This document shows, piece by piece, positions 38,980-47,067 of a DNA stretch of 47,497 nt (position 1 is its first letter; each line of letters starts with the position of its first letter). The stretch is from a virus, in IMG/VR virus record IMGVR_UViG_3300047475_000019, positions 1 through 47,497 of that record, one strand, 5' to 3'. The translations under genes and the position numbers were made by a program. The notes under the pieces are model-generated. The model was given only the letters and a program-made list of their open reading frames with translations. It ran no database searches and had not been told where the DNA came from.

Positions 38980-39423
38980 TTAGTGTTTAGTTTCATCATA
39001 ATCATAAGGTACATTTTGATATTCATCAATTAATTCTTCTAATTCTGTTTCTTCTAAATTAGTTATTTGTTTTTTTACTTCAATAGTATCATCATCAATC
39101 TTTAATTCATCACCATTTTTATTTTTATACCGTTCAGCTTCATTATATCTTTTTAAAATATATTCGTAATATTTACATAATCCAATGTTTACTTCATAAT
39201 GTAGAACGACTTGGTTTTTTTCTATTGCAAATACTTTATCTCTAGTAAATGTAGCCCACTTACGAAGTGCAAGATTTTCTTCGTATTTACCATCTTTTCC
39301 CATAGTATTTACCGTACACATCTTCATAGGATATCCTATCTTAAAATATCCATTCTGTGTATCGTGCAATTTACAAATAATTTCATCACCATTTGATAAT
39401 TTCATTATTCTGTAACTACTCAT
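38980..39423 (-). CDS. Sm-like-domain hypothetical protein, 147 aa
   Basis: The N-terminal 60 residues (MSSYRIMKLSNGDEIICKL, then GYFKIGYPMKMCTV) look like a bent-strand Sm/LSm-type barrel: the L-x-x-G-x-x-I pattern and two long strands. The C-terminus is acidic (NLEETELEELIDEYQNVPYD). Similar proteins sit near gp55 in cyanophages, from memory, without an assigned role. It overlaps the 83-residue gene by 8 bp. A 121-bp promoter-bearing gap follows. Confidence 0.5.
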   Translation of the reverse strand: MSSYRIMKLSNGDEIICKLHDTQNGYFKIGYPMKMCTVNTMGKDGKYEENLALRKWATFTRDKVFAIEKNQVVLHYEVNIGLCKYYEYILKRYNEAERYKNKNGDELKIDDDTIEVKKQITNLEETELEELIDEYQNVPYDYDETKH

Positions 39424-39667
39424 TCCACAACCTTAACTTTCTATTTTGAGGTTTCCATTCAGCTGGAGGTTCATCTAAATTAGTTCTATCTAAATTTACA
39501 TTTCCCCAGAAGTGGTCAAAAACCTCTTCTTTTGTTTCTACAATGTTAAATTCAAATTCTTCGTACATCTTGTCTATTCTCTTTTTAATCTTTTCTTTAT
39601 TGTATTCAATCTTTCTTCTATAGTCATACATTTCTTTAAATTTTTCATAATCTTTTTCATCTATCAT
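39416..39667 (-). CDS. Small charged protein next to gp55, 83 aa
   Basis: This is a helical, charged protein (KEMYDYRRKIEYNKEKIKKR) with a tryptophan-containing end (FDHFWGNVNL, PPAEWKPQNRKLRLWNE). Its size and position between UvsW and gp55 invite comparison with gp33, the T4 late-transcription co-activator, but I see no decisive motif. It overlaps UvsW by 4 bp and the Sm-like gene by 8 bp. Confidence 0.5.
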   Translation of the reverse strand: MIDEKDYEKFKEMYDYRRKIEYNKEKIKKRIDKMYEEFEFNIVETKEEVFDHFWGNVNLDRTNLDEPPAEWKPQNRKLRLWNE

Positions 39668-41103
39668 AAGTTAATCCTATGTATTGTATAATCAAATTGT
39701 TCTTCGTTGTATATATTTATTCGTTCCATAAAATGACGAAGTGTGAAGTTTTGTCTATTTTTATATGTAAAATCATCTGCAATATCAAATAATTTACATT
39801 CAGTTTTGTTATCACCTAATCTTAAACCTCTACCTATGGATTGTAAAACTCTAATTTTACTTTTAGATGGTGATGAAAATATTATGTTATGTAAATTTTT
39901 AATATTAATACCAGTAGAGAAAGTTCCATATGATGCAACAATAATTGCATCTTTAGATTTTTCAGTCATAGCTCTAATTTCTTCTCTAGTCAACGCATCA
40001 ACACCACCACTTACAAAAAATACCTTTCTACCTTTGTAGGTATTCTTCATTAATTCATATAAAGGCTTTCCGTGTTTCTCTACAAATTGATATAACACTA
40101 ATGTATTTCCTTTTAGTGGATTAACTAATTTATTTACAAAATGCAATCTTCTTTTATCATTGACAATATAATCTATTTCATCTGCATATTTTAAATCTTT
40201 TACAATCTTACAATCATTTTCAGTATATCCTAAAATTAAACTGTTTATTTTAAGATTAGATAATGTTTTCTTTTCTATCAATTCCTTTGTAGTTATAACT
40301 TTATTTGTTGTACCAAACAATCCTTCTAAAACTAATTTATGAGTTTGTAAATCATCTAATGTACCAGTAAGTCCAAAGCGATACTTACATAAATGTAGTT
40401 TAGTCATTATAGATGTAAGTGATTTTGCTTTAAATAGATGAGCCTCATCACCTATAACACAACCAAACTGTTCAAAATATTTTTTAGGAAATTTATGTAA
40501 AGATTGCCAAGTAGATATCACAACATCTTTTTCTATCTTTTTACTATGACCAGAATATACTTTTTGTATGTATGATTCTAACCAACCATAATCAATAAAA
40601 TCACTTGACATTTGTTCTACTAAACTTGTTGTGGGTACAAGTATCAATGTTTTAAGATTCTTTAAATGACACCATCTAGTTAGACCATAAATGATTAACG
40701 ATTTGCCAGATGCAGTAGGACAAACAAAAAGACCACGACATTTTCTGGCACCATAAAGAATACTAGAAATCTGATAATCACGAGCTTTGTATGGAATTTT
40801 AAGGTGTTTAATAAATGATTTAATAGTTGATTCATCTAAGTTTTCTGGTCTTGTATTAAAATCTAATTCGTATCTAATGTCATTTCGTTTACAGAACTCT
40901 CTGATGTATGGTAATAATCCCAGATAGATCTGTCCAGTAGCAACTGAGAATAATCGTATTTTTCCATCCCATATTTTATTTCTATAACTGGGCATAAATT
41001 TTGCACCAGGCACTTCAAAGGTAAAATACTCTGAGAGTTCTCTTGCAATATGTGGTTCGGTTTCAATTCGTATGTATACTTCATTTTTTTTCTCTATTTT
41101 CAT
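39664..41103 (-). CDS. uvsW: UvsW DNA helicase
   Basis: This 479-residue SF2 helicase acts in recombination, fork regression and R-loop removal. Motif I is CPTASGKSLIIYG, motif II GDEAHLFKA (DEAH), motif III GLTGTLDD, and motif VI QSIGRGLRLGD. The N-terminal 100 residues form the substrate-recognition domain (YFTFEVPGAKFMP...). In T4, UvsW is a late protein that ends origin-dependent initiation. It overlaps the oxygenase gene by 23 bp. UvsY lies two genes upstream. Confidence 0.94.
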   Translation of the reverse strand: MKIEKKNEVYIRIETEPHIARELSEYFTFEVPGAKFMPSYRNKIWDGKIRLFSVATGQIYLGLLPYIREFCKRNDIRYELDFNTRPENLDESTIKSFIKHLKIPYKARDYQISSILYGARKCRGLFVCPTASGKSLIIYGLTRWCHLKNLKTLILVPTTSLVEQMSSDFIDYGWLESYIQKVYSGHSKKIEKDVVISTWQSLHKFPKKYFEQFGCVIGDEAHLFKAKSLTSIMTKLHLCKYRFGLTGTLDDLQTHKLVLEGLFGTTNKVITTKELIEKKTLSNLKINSLILGYTENDCKIVKDLKYADEIDYIVNDKRRLHFVNKLVNPLKGNTLVLYQFVEKHGKPLYELMKNTYKGRKVFFVSGGVDALTREEIRAMTEKSKDAIIVASYGTFSTGINIKNLHNIIFSSPSKSKIRVLQSIGRGLRLGDNKTECKLFDIADDFTYKNRQNFTLRHFMERINIYNEEQFDYTIHRINL

Positions 41104-41815
41104 AAGGTACTTCTTCTTTGTTCAATTTTGGAAAAGCATCTTTTTTAGATAAAAGTTCTGCATCTGCCTTTGTAGCAGCCGCAATCTTTTCCTTATCTTT
41201 CGTTGAGTGTGAAAGACCAAGTGATGGTCTAGAATCAAATTTACAAAAATCAGCAAATGGCCCATTTTTGTCTACATAATGTAAAAATACTTGTGTTTGC
41301 CAGGCACCCTCTGGTGCATCAAATGCTTCTCTCCAATGTTCCACTTCACACCCACGATAGATTACTCCATCACCAGGCTCCATAGGAATCATCTTACCCT
41401 TTGTACCTCTTTCACCATCTTCTGGGCCAACAAACATACCCCAGTTATAATCTTCTTTACCCTTGTAATCATATCCTAAACAACAAGTAATAGATACTTC
41501 ACAAGATGGTCTATCTTTATGTCTTTTTAATATATCACCTACTTTGTACAATCTATAATAAGAATAAGTAGGCCACAATTCTAAACCAGTAGATTGTTCT
41601 ATTTTCTTTCTACCAAAATTCAAAAGTGTTTCCATAAGTGGGTCACCATAAACACTATGACTGCCTGGAATCTGAGCACTTTCTGCTTCTGGTTGAAATA
41701 GTCTTGCTTTATCGTAATGTGAATATTGTGCCCCTACTTTTGCAATATCTTTAGGTATCATTTCTTTTATAAGAACATACTTTTTTTCTTTAAAAAATTT
41801 TACAGTATCAATCAT
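41081..41815 (-). CDS. 2OG-Fe(II) oxygenase (prolyl-hydroxylase-like), 244 aa
   Basis: I chose the ATG at 41815, which overlaps the previous stop (ATGA); an upstream in-frame ATG would add eight residues. H99-K-D101 (ILKRHKDRPSCEVS) and H160 (YRGCEVEHWREAF) are the iron ligands. PMEPGDGVIYRG is the usual strand before the distal His. The C-terminal 50 residues are polar and extra. It is coupled to a second oxygenase and to UvsW. Substrate unknown. Confidence 0.75.
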   Translation of the reverse strand: MIDTVKFFKEKKYVLIKEMIPKDIAKVGAQYSHYDKARLFQPEAESAQIPGSHSVYGDPLMETLLNFGRKKIEQSTGLELWPTYSYYRLYKVGDILKRHKDRPSCEVSITCCLGYDYKGKEDYNWGMFVGPEDGERGTKGKMIPMEPGDGVIYRGCEVEHWREAFDAPEGAWQTQVFLHYVDKNGPFADFCKFDSRPSLGLSHSTKDKEKIAAATKADAELLSKKDAFPKLNKEEVPYENREKK

Positions 41816-42675
41816 TTGAACATCTTTCCTAAATTCCATACTACTAAAGAGTATCTAGTTCCCTCAGTAACTGGAGTAACCAAGTGGTGTATGAATGATG
41901 GAAATACTATGATAGAACCTCTTGGTCTTATTTCCGTACAAGTGTGATATCTTTTACTACCCATATGAGGCCCTAAATCAAATTTAAGATTACCACCTTT
42001 GTAATTTTTTGGATTGGTTAAATTTACTGTTACGGATAATTTTCTAGTCTTCCAGAATTGATTTGGATTATCTACAAAACCAGGCGCTGGAATATATCTT
42101 GGCAATCCTTCAAATTTACCACCCCTATATGTTTTATCAAACTTTATTTCTTTACCAGTATCATCTTTTGCAACTATATAATTCCCATCATTATCTTTTC
42201 TTCTTTGTTCTTCTACTGTTGGGTCAAATGGTATGTATGGTCTTGAACCACCATCAGTATGCCAAGAATAAAACTGGCCTGGATTGTAAACTGTAAACTG
42301 ACAAGTTTCAGAAAAATCCCACTCAAAATTCCAGTTTGCTTTTTGATTTGCTTCTCGTATAAATGGGTGTATTAAATCATATATCCATTTATCTGCTAAC
42401 CACCCAACTTTAGTATCTCTAACATAAACATCTTCTTCTTTAATACCTTTTTGTCTTCTACCTTGTGCAGTCAAATGATTTTGTGCGATATTACCAGCGT
42501 TAGATGTTTCACCACCCTTTTGTCTAAAATCAAAAGTAGTAGCATCAGTTGCTTGCTTTCCATTTTTTTGTTCTGTGAGAGTCATATCAGATAACCCTCT
42601 TTCTATAATTGCATTACATTGTTGGTCATTTAATGCACCTATGAAATAATAGTAGTTATTTTCACATATACTCAT
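41812..42675 (-). CDS. 2OG-Fe(II) oxygenase (PKHD-type), 287 aa
   Basis: H139-T-D141 (QFYSWHTDGG), H263/H264 (VFPSFIHHLVTPVT) and R274 (GTRYSLVVW) form a textbook prolyl-4-hydroxylase-type site. The block KLSVTVNLTNPKNYKGGNLK, then FDLG, is the usual strand pair. An insertion between the HxD and the next strands (about residues 145-205) contains YRGGKFEGLPRYIPAPGF. It overlaps UvsY by 4 bp and the next oxygenase by 4 bp. Confidence 0.82.
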   Translation of the reverse strand: MSICENNYYYFIGALNDQQCNAIIERGLSDMTLTEQKNGKQATDATTFDFRQKGGETSNAGNIAQNHLTAQGRRQKGIKEEDVYVRDTKVGWLADKWIYDLIHPFIREANQKANWNFEWDFSETCQFTVYNPGQFYSWHTDGGSRPYIPFDPTVEEQRRKDNDGNYIVAKDDTGKEIKFDKTYRGGKFEGLPRYIPAPGFVDNPNQFWKTRKLSVTVNLTNPKNYKGGNLKFDLGPHMGSKRYHTCTEIRPRGSIIVFPSFIHHLVTPVTEGTRYSLVVWNLGKMFK

Positions 42676-43082
42676 AATGCACCCTCCGTATATTTAATCC
42701 AAGTTGTTATGTTTCTTAATTGAAATCCTCTACTATGCAAATTTTTTACTATATGTTCTAAATAACCAGAAACTACTTTAAGATAATCTAATTTAGATTG
42801 TAGTCTAATCATATCTTCATCTGATTCTAAATATGTCGGAATATCTTGTCTAAGAATTTTTAACTCAAATGGTTTCTCTGCTTTACCAGAATAGTATTCC
42901 CATTTTTGTTTTTTTAATATTTTCATATCAGTTTCAGCCTTACTTAACATAAGTCTAAAATTAGTGTAAAGTTTTAAATATTTATTTAATAATGCTGGAC
43001 TTCTAGTCTCTTCTAGATTGATATTAGTTTCATCAATCTTTGAGTCTTTGTCAAACATTTCTTGTATTTTTGTTAAATCCAT
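42672..43082 (-). CDS. uvsY: UvsY recombination mediator
   Basis: The 136-residue length equals T4 UvsY. It begins MDLTKIQEMFDKDSKIDETN and has the helical core LNKYLKLYTNFRLMLSKAE followed by KKQKWEYYSGKAE and YLKVVSGYLEHIVKNLHSRG. The ending FQLRNITTWIKYTEG is characteristic of the family. It helps UvsX displace single-strand-binding protein. TATAAT is 5 nt from the ATG and there is no Shine-Dalgarno, so a leaderless mRNA is likely. It is the first gene of a UvsY - oxygenase - oxygenase - UvsW chain. Confidence 0.9.
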   Translation of the reverse strand: MDLTKIQEMFDKDSKIDETNINLEETRSPALLNKYLKLYTNFRLMLSKAETDMKILKKQKWEYYSGKAEKPFELKILRQDIPTYLESDEDMIRLQSKLDYLKVVSGYLEHIVKNLHSRGFQLRNITTWIKYTEGAL

Positions 43083-43087
43083 ACTAT

Positions 43088-43116
43088 ATTATATACCATA
43101 ATTAAAAAGTTGTCAA
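43088..43116 (-). promoter_or_regulatory. Consensus promoter for uvsY
   Basis: GACTTGACA with the hexamer at 43116-43111, 17 bp, and TATAAT (43093-43088): all 12 positions match. Five nt (ATAGT) lead to the ATG at 43082. Confidence 0.78.
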
Positions 43117-43119
43117 GTC

Positions 43120-43710
43120 TTATAACGATTCAAATTTAAATAATTGATATTGAAAGGTTGCAGTCGCACTCATATATTGAGTATCTGCTTGGTCATTTGT
43201 ATATTGTAACGCAGAAAGTGATACTGGATATACATTTGAAAAGTTAACATTTAATACTGGGTTATTCTTATTAGATAGTATTGTTAATGTTGCATCTGAA
43301 TACATTGCACCATCTGGTGTTCTAGGTTTAGGTGTATCTGAAGGTGCATTTATTTTTGATTGAGATGTAGGAAACTGGTCTACATTTTCTTGTCTAAAAC
43401 TTTTGAACTGAGCTCTATCTTCTGGAAATCCAATCGCCATAATCCAGTTAAAAAGTTCTTGATAATTCTGTAATTTTTCATCTACTAAAAAAGTTATTTC
43501 AAGATTTTCAAATGTTACCTTATCTGGTAAAACTGGAATATCTTTGAAAGGTGTAGGAAATATTGCATCACCCATATTAACGCCTGGTATATTACACGCA
43601 GTAGTAAAGAATTGTACTTTAGGTAATTGTATAATAGAGAACCTATACTGACTCGGTGCAGAATAGTCTATCTCTTCTGGTTGTCGTGTGAGTGCGTTTA
43701 AATCTGTCAT
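43120..43710 (-). CDS. Tail-tube-fold protein (gp3/gp19/gp54-like), 196 aa
   Basis: I chose the ATG at 43710 (MTDLNALTRQPEE). The sequence SQYRFSIIQLPKVQFFTTAC, NIPGVNMGDAIFPTPFKDIP and then FENLEITFLVDEKLQNYQEL follows the tube-protein pattern of T4-like phages. The position after gp23 and before UvsY is, from memory, that of the tail completion protein gp3 in marine relatives. T4 gp3, gp19 and gp54 share this fold, so I do not choose one firmly. TATAAATA ends 5 nt before the ATG. Confidence 0.65.
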   Translation of the reverse strand: MTDLNALTRQPEEIDYSAPSQYRFSIIQLPKVQFFTTACNIPGVNMGDAIFPTPFKDIPVLPDKVTFENLEITFLVDEKLQNYQELFNWIMAIGFPEDRAQFKSFRQENVDQFPTSQSKINAPSDTPKPRTPDGAMYSDATLTILSNKNNPVLNVNFSNVYPVSLSALQYTNDQADTQYMSATATFQYQLFKFESL

Positions 43711-43715
43711 ACTAT

Positions 43716-43723
43716 TATTTATA
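43716..43723 (-). promoter_or_regulatory. T4-type late promoter (TATAAATA)
   Basis: TATAAATA lies directly after the gp23 terminator and 5 nt before the ATG at 43710. If it initiates at the usual distance, the transcript begins at or near the start codon. Confidence 0.55.
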
Positions 43724-43729
43724 ATCAAA

Positions 43730-43757
43730 AAAAAAGGGGAGCGAACTCCCCTTTTTT
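43730..43757 (-). terminator. Rho-independent terminator after gp23
   Basis: AAAAAAGGGGAG pairs with CTCCCCTTTTTT (12 bp) around a TTCG tetraloop, followed by a run of nine T on the minus strand. It is 22 bp after the gp23 stop. This is the clearest terminator in the window. Confidence 0.92.
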
Positions 43758-43779
43758 GTGGTGTGGTAGATTGTAGTTA

Positions 43780-45120
43780 TTACATTAAGTTAGAAACTTT
43801 AACTCTTCTGTAATATTGGTTAGTTTCTTTAGTAAATGCAGTATTTGAAGAACCAGCATCGTTGTTATCAGCTAACGCACCAGCGTCAACTGCGAATGGG
43901 TTATCAATCATACCGTATCTAGTTTTAAAACCGATTTTTGGTTGGAAAGTTTGCTCACCAACTGCTCTCACCATTTGTAGTGGAACATATGGACAATAGA
44001 AAGTACCAGCATCATAAGGTGAAGTACCTTTATATCCAACAACATAGTATTGACTTGCAGCTACATTTGCAGCGTATGGGTCAACATATACTCTGTAACG
44101 ACCATTCAATACACCAGCAAAAGTGTTTTGAGTGTCATCAACTTGTAGGTTGTTGTTTAATGCAGATTGGTAATCTAGAATTCCAGCCATTTGTAAAGCA
44201 GAAGCAACATCAGCACTTACTAGTAAGATGTTACCTTTTCCTCTACGAGTTTTTTGACCGATTGCATTTGCATCTCTTTCAATTTGGAACATTAGACCTT
44301 TGAATTTTTCAACAGACCATCTACCGTTAGAGTCTGTATCTAAGTCAAAAGTACCAGCAGTAGTTGTATTTACAGCAGCACCTTCTACGGCAGTTCTGTA
44401 AATTCTTCTTACTACTTCCCTATTGATTTCTGCAAGAATTTCAGCAGAAAGGATGTTTGCAAGTTCTGTTTCTGCATCAAGACCGTGAATTGCTTTTAAG
44501 TCTTGTGCAAGTTCCATTGTGTACTCAGCTTTAAGTGCTCTAGACTTTGCAGTAACAGTTGATTTCTCAATAGAGAAAGCCATTTGTGCAAAGTGGTTTT
44601 GAGAACTATCACCTAATGCTTCTGCCTGTGCAGCAGTCATACCTTGTGCGAAAGTATAAGCGCCTTCTGGAGAGTCATTAAGTACACTTGGGTTAGTACC
44701 TTGTTGTGCAGCTGTCAGTGAAGATGATGAGTTATCAGCAGAATGTTCGCCATCTGCTTCATCAACTAGTGCTTCTGCACCAGACTGGTCATCAAATCTT
44801 GAACGCATAGCAAAGATTAAACCAGTTGGGCCAGTCATTGGTTGCACACCACAAATGTCATATGCAATTAAGTTTGGCATAGCTCTTCTTACTAATGAAA
44901 TTAGGATCGGATCCCAATTTGCCATTGGATTAGCACCAGCTGCAGTTGCGTTAGTAGGAACTGATTCTGACAAGAAAGAAGCATCTTCTCTAAGTGCCTT
45001 TTCTTGATTTTCTAAAATAACAGTAGTGACGGCTCTTCTATAACTATCATTGATTTTTGGTAAATCTGGATGGTCTAGAACGGGCTGCCACTTCTCTTGT
45101 AAATGTGTTGTTTGAAACAT
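43780..45120 (-). CDS. 23: Major capsid protein gp23
   Basis: This is the 446-residue HK97-fold shell protein. WDPILISLVRRAMPNLIAYD, CGVQPMTGPTGLIFAMRSRF, KSRALKAEYTMELAQDLKAI and the C-terminal KIGFKTRYGMIDNPFA are the strongly conserved gp23 segments. In T4 the prohead protease removes an N-terminal peptide after an (L/I)-x-E site; here ASFLSE-SVPTN (cut after residue 52) is the likely equivalent. A GATAAATA late promoter and AAGGAG lie upstream, and a UUCG-loop terminator downstream. Confidence 0.97.
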   Translation of the reverse strand: MFQTTHLQEKWQPVLDHPDLPKINDSYRRAVTTVILENQEKALREDASFLSESVPTNATAAGANPMANWDPILISLVRRAMPNLIAYDICGVQPMTGPTGLIFAMRSRFDDQSGAEALVDEADGEHSADNSSSSLTAAQQGTNPSVLNDSPEGAYTFAQGMTAAQAEALGDSSQNHFAQMAFSIEKSTVTAKSRALKAEYTMELAQDLKAIHGLDAETELANILSAEILAEINREVVRRIYRTAVEGAAVNTTTAGTFDLDTDSNGRWSVEKFKGLMFQIERDANAIGQKTRRGKGNILLVSADVASALQMAGILDYQSALNNNLQVDDTQNTFAGVLNGRYRVYVDPYAANVAASQYYVVGYKGTSPYDAGTFYCPYVPLQMVRAVGEQTFQPKIGFKTRYGMIDNPFAVDAGALADNNDAGSSNTAFTKETNQYYRRVKVSNLM

Positions 45121-45146
45121 CTTAGTTTCTCCTTATATATTTACTA

Positions 45147-45154
45147 TATTTATC
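45147..45154 (-). promoter_or_regulatory. Late promoter for gp23 (GATAAATA)
   Basis: GATAAATA fits the NATAAATA late octamer of marine T4-like phages and lies 26 bp before the gp23 ATG, ahead of a strong AAGGAG site. Confidence 0.55.
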
Positions 45155-45155
45155 A

Positions 45156-46367
45156 TTACGATTTATTTACTGCCCTTTTATGGGTTTTGTTAATTGCAGC
45201 CGTATATGCCGCCATTATATCTGAGTTTGCTTCAATAGTCTTAGGACTTTCAGCGTCTTCAGATAATACTTCTTCAACTTTTTTCTCTGAAGGGAAGTAT
45301 GATTCTTTCAAAGTAGATAGTTTTTCTTTAAAAGATTCTTCATCAGAAAATTCAACATCAGCAGTTAAAGAATGAAATTTTTCTTTTTCTGTTTCTGCTA
45401 AATCTTTTGATACTTCAGAAATTAATGATTCACGAACAAGTTCACCAACTTTATTCTTAGCTGATTTATCTTGTTCCATCAAATCGTTCACTTTTGCTTT
45501 TAGTTCCTCAATTTCTTTAGTCTGTGCTTCAAGAATGTCATATTTTTCGTTTGGAACATCAATATAGTGGTCTTCAAATAAAGATTTAAGACCAGTAATA
45601 AAGTCTTCAGCGATTTCTCCCTTTAGACCTCTTTCAATAGCAAGTTGATTTTCTTTCTTCCACTCTTCAGTAACATAAGTTAGATATGAGTCAATTTTCT
45701 CAACCATATCTTCTTTTGCTTCTTCAATAGCTTGTACTTTCTCTTCTTGTAAAGCTCCCTTTACTTCAGAGATTTTAGATGATACTGCAGCTTCAAATAT
45801 TGTTTCAGCTTTAGCTTTAAACTCATCAGAAAAATCTTCACCTTCTAGTAATGCATCAACATCTTTTTTAACATCAACACTCTCATTTGTCTTCTTCTTA
45901 TGATTTTTACCATAAATTTCAGAGGCAAGTTGAGTTTTAGTCATACCTTTGGTGTATTGATTAACGAGTTCAGTTTTAGAAAGTTTAGATAATTTTGATA
46001 CAGCTTCTTCCATATCGTCATCATCGTCATCTTCTTCATCATCTGTTTTCATATCTTTAGGTTCTTCTTCGTCCTCATCATCGTGTTCGGCTTCTTTAAT
46101 AGTATCTGCCTTTTCTGGAGGAACAGCACCTTTAGTGGGTGCAGAAGTGTCCTTTTTAACTTTTTTTGCGGCGTCTGGTTTTCCAACCATATTCGCATCT
46201 TTTTCGGGCGTTGGGCCACCTACATCTTCTGGTTTTTCACCATCTTTCATTTTTGGCATAGGGTCTGCCTTACCACCAGTAGAATTAGGTTTTTTGCCGT
46301 TGGCTTCATCTAGTTCCGCTACGACTTCTTTTTCCAACTCCTCAATAGTCTTATCTAGTTCTGACAT
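45156..46367 (-). CDS. 22: Prohead core scaffold gp22
   Basis: This 403-residue protein is longer than T4 gp22 and is highly acidic and helical. The first 140 residues are low-complexity (a run of Asp/Glu around DDEEDDDDDD), then coiled-coil sequence such as ILEAQTKEIEELKAKVNDLM. Genes 21-22-23 are in T4 order. Scaffold proteins form the prohead core and are degraded by gp21. The C-terminus ends NKTHKRAVNKS. A TATAAATA late promoter lies 32 bp upstream of the ATG, which has AAGGAG. Confidence 0.88.
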   Translation of the reverse strand: MSELDKTIEELEKEVVAELDEANGKKPNSTGGKADPMPKMKDGEKPEDVGGPTPEKDANMVGKPDAAKKVKKDTSAPTKGAVPPEKADTIKEAEHDDEDEEEPKDMKTDDEEDDDDDDMEEAVSKLSKLSKTELVNQYTKGMTKTQLASEIYGKNHKKKTNESVDVKKDVDALLEGEDFSDEFKAKAETIFEAAVSSKISEVKGALQEEKVQAIEEAKEDMVEKIDSYLTYVTEEWKKENQLAIERGLKGEIAEDFITGLKSLFEDHYIDVPNEKYDILEAQTKEIEELKAKVNDLMEQDKSAKNKVGELVRESLISEVSKDLAETEKEKFHSLTADVEFSDEESFKEKLSTLKESYFPSEKKVEEVLSEDAESPKTIEANSDIMAAYTAAINKTHKRAVNKS

Positions 46368-46398
46368 TGAAGGTTCTCCTTGTTTTAATTATCATTAT

Positions 46399-46406
46399 TA
46401 TTTATA
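46399..46406 (-). promoter_or_regulatory. T4-type late promoter (TATAAATA) for gp22
   Basis: TATAAATA lies in the gap between gp21 and gp22, giving an expected leader of about 25 nt. Confidence 0.65.
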
Positions 46407-46409
46407 GTT

Positions 46410-47057
46410 TTATAACTTTTTAAGAAATTTTGCAAACGCAAGAGCTTCCACATTTGGAAGTTTTTTACGCACAGAACTCTCTATAGTTTCAACTATGTCA
46501 CTTATTTCAACTTCTTTTAGAAGTCCATTATTCCAAACCCATTCCTTACCTTCCATAATTCCGTTTACGAAAGCTTTAGGTGCAGAGGGGTCTGCAACTA
46601 TATCAGCAGCAGCTGCCAACATAAAATCTTTTTTCACATAATTTGCACCGTTTTTTTGTTCAAGACTACCCATACCTCTAGAAGAAACACCAAGTGTGCC
46701 ACCTTCATCTATGATATTTTTTACAATCTTACCCATTGGTGTGTTCATAATTTTTGCTTCACCTATAAAATCATCTCCATCTCTTTGTAAAGAAGTTACC
46801 ATATGTGAAACTCTATCCAGATTTACCGTTGGGCCTTCTGGGTGTCCAAGTTCACCATATGCACGATTTTTTTCAATGAATTTTTCAGAGTATCTTTTTA
46901 CTTCATTTTCCAAAACATCTGTTGGATATACTCTACCATTACGGTTCTTTATGTTACCTTGCATAAATACACCTTGAATTTTGTAATTTTTGCTACCTTT
47001 ATCGTCTTCTTCAGTAAGAAATTTTACATTTTCAAGTGCTTCAGATATTAATTTCAT
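46410..47057 (-). CDS. 21: Prohead protease gp21
   Basis: The 215-residue serine protease matures the T4-type prohead. RAYGELGHPEGPTVNLDRVS contains the catalytic His, and GGTLGVSSRGMGSL contains the catalytic Ser, the expected order for this family. It cuts gp22, gp23 and internal proteins after (L/I)-x-E sites. Its presence makes processing of the targeting-like N-termini in the 10931-2912 cluster possible. It starts 10 bp after the preceding structural gene. Confidence 0.93.
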   Translation of the reverse strand: MKLISEALENVKFLTEEDDKGSKNYKIQGVFMQGNIKNRNGRVYPTDVLENEVKRYSEKFIEKNRAYGELGHPEGPTVNLDRVSHMVTSLQRDGDDFIGEAKIMNTPMGKIVKNIIDEGGTLGVSSRGMGSLEQKNGANYVKKDFMLAAAADIVADPSAPKAFVNGIMEGKEWVWNNGLLKEVEISDIVETIESSVRKKLPNVEALAFAKFLKKL

Positions 47058-47067
47058 TCATCTTTCC

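Noticed and set aside
39416-39667. Assignment of the 83-residue protein as gp33
   Set aside because: Size and position fit, but I see no clear clamp-binding tail or conserved gp33 motif.
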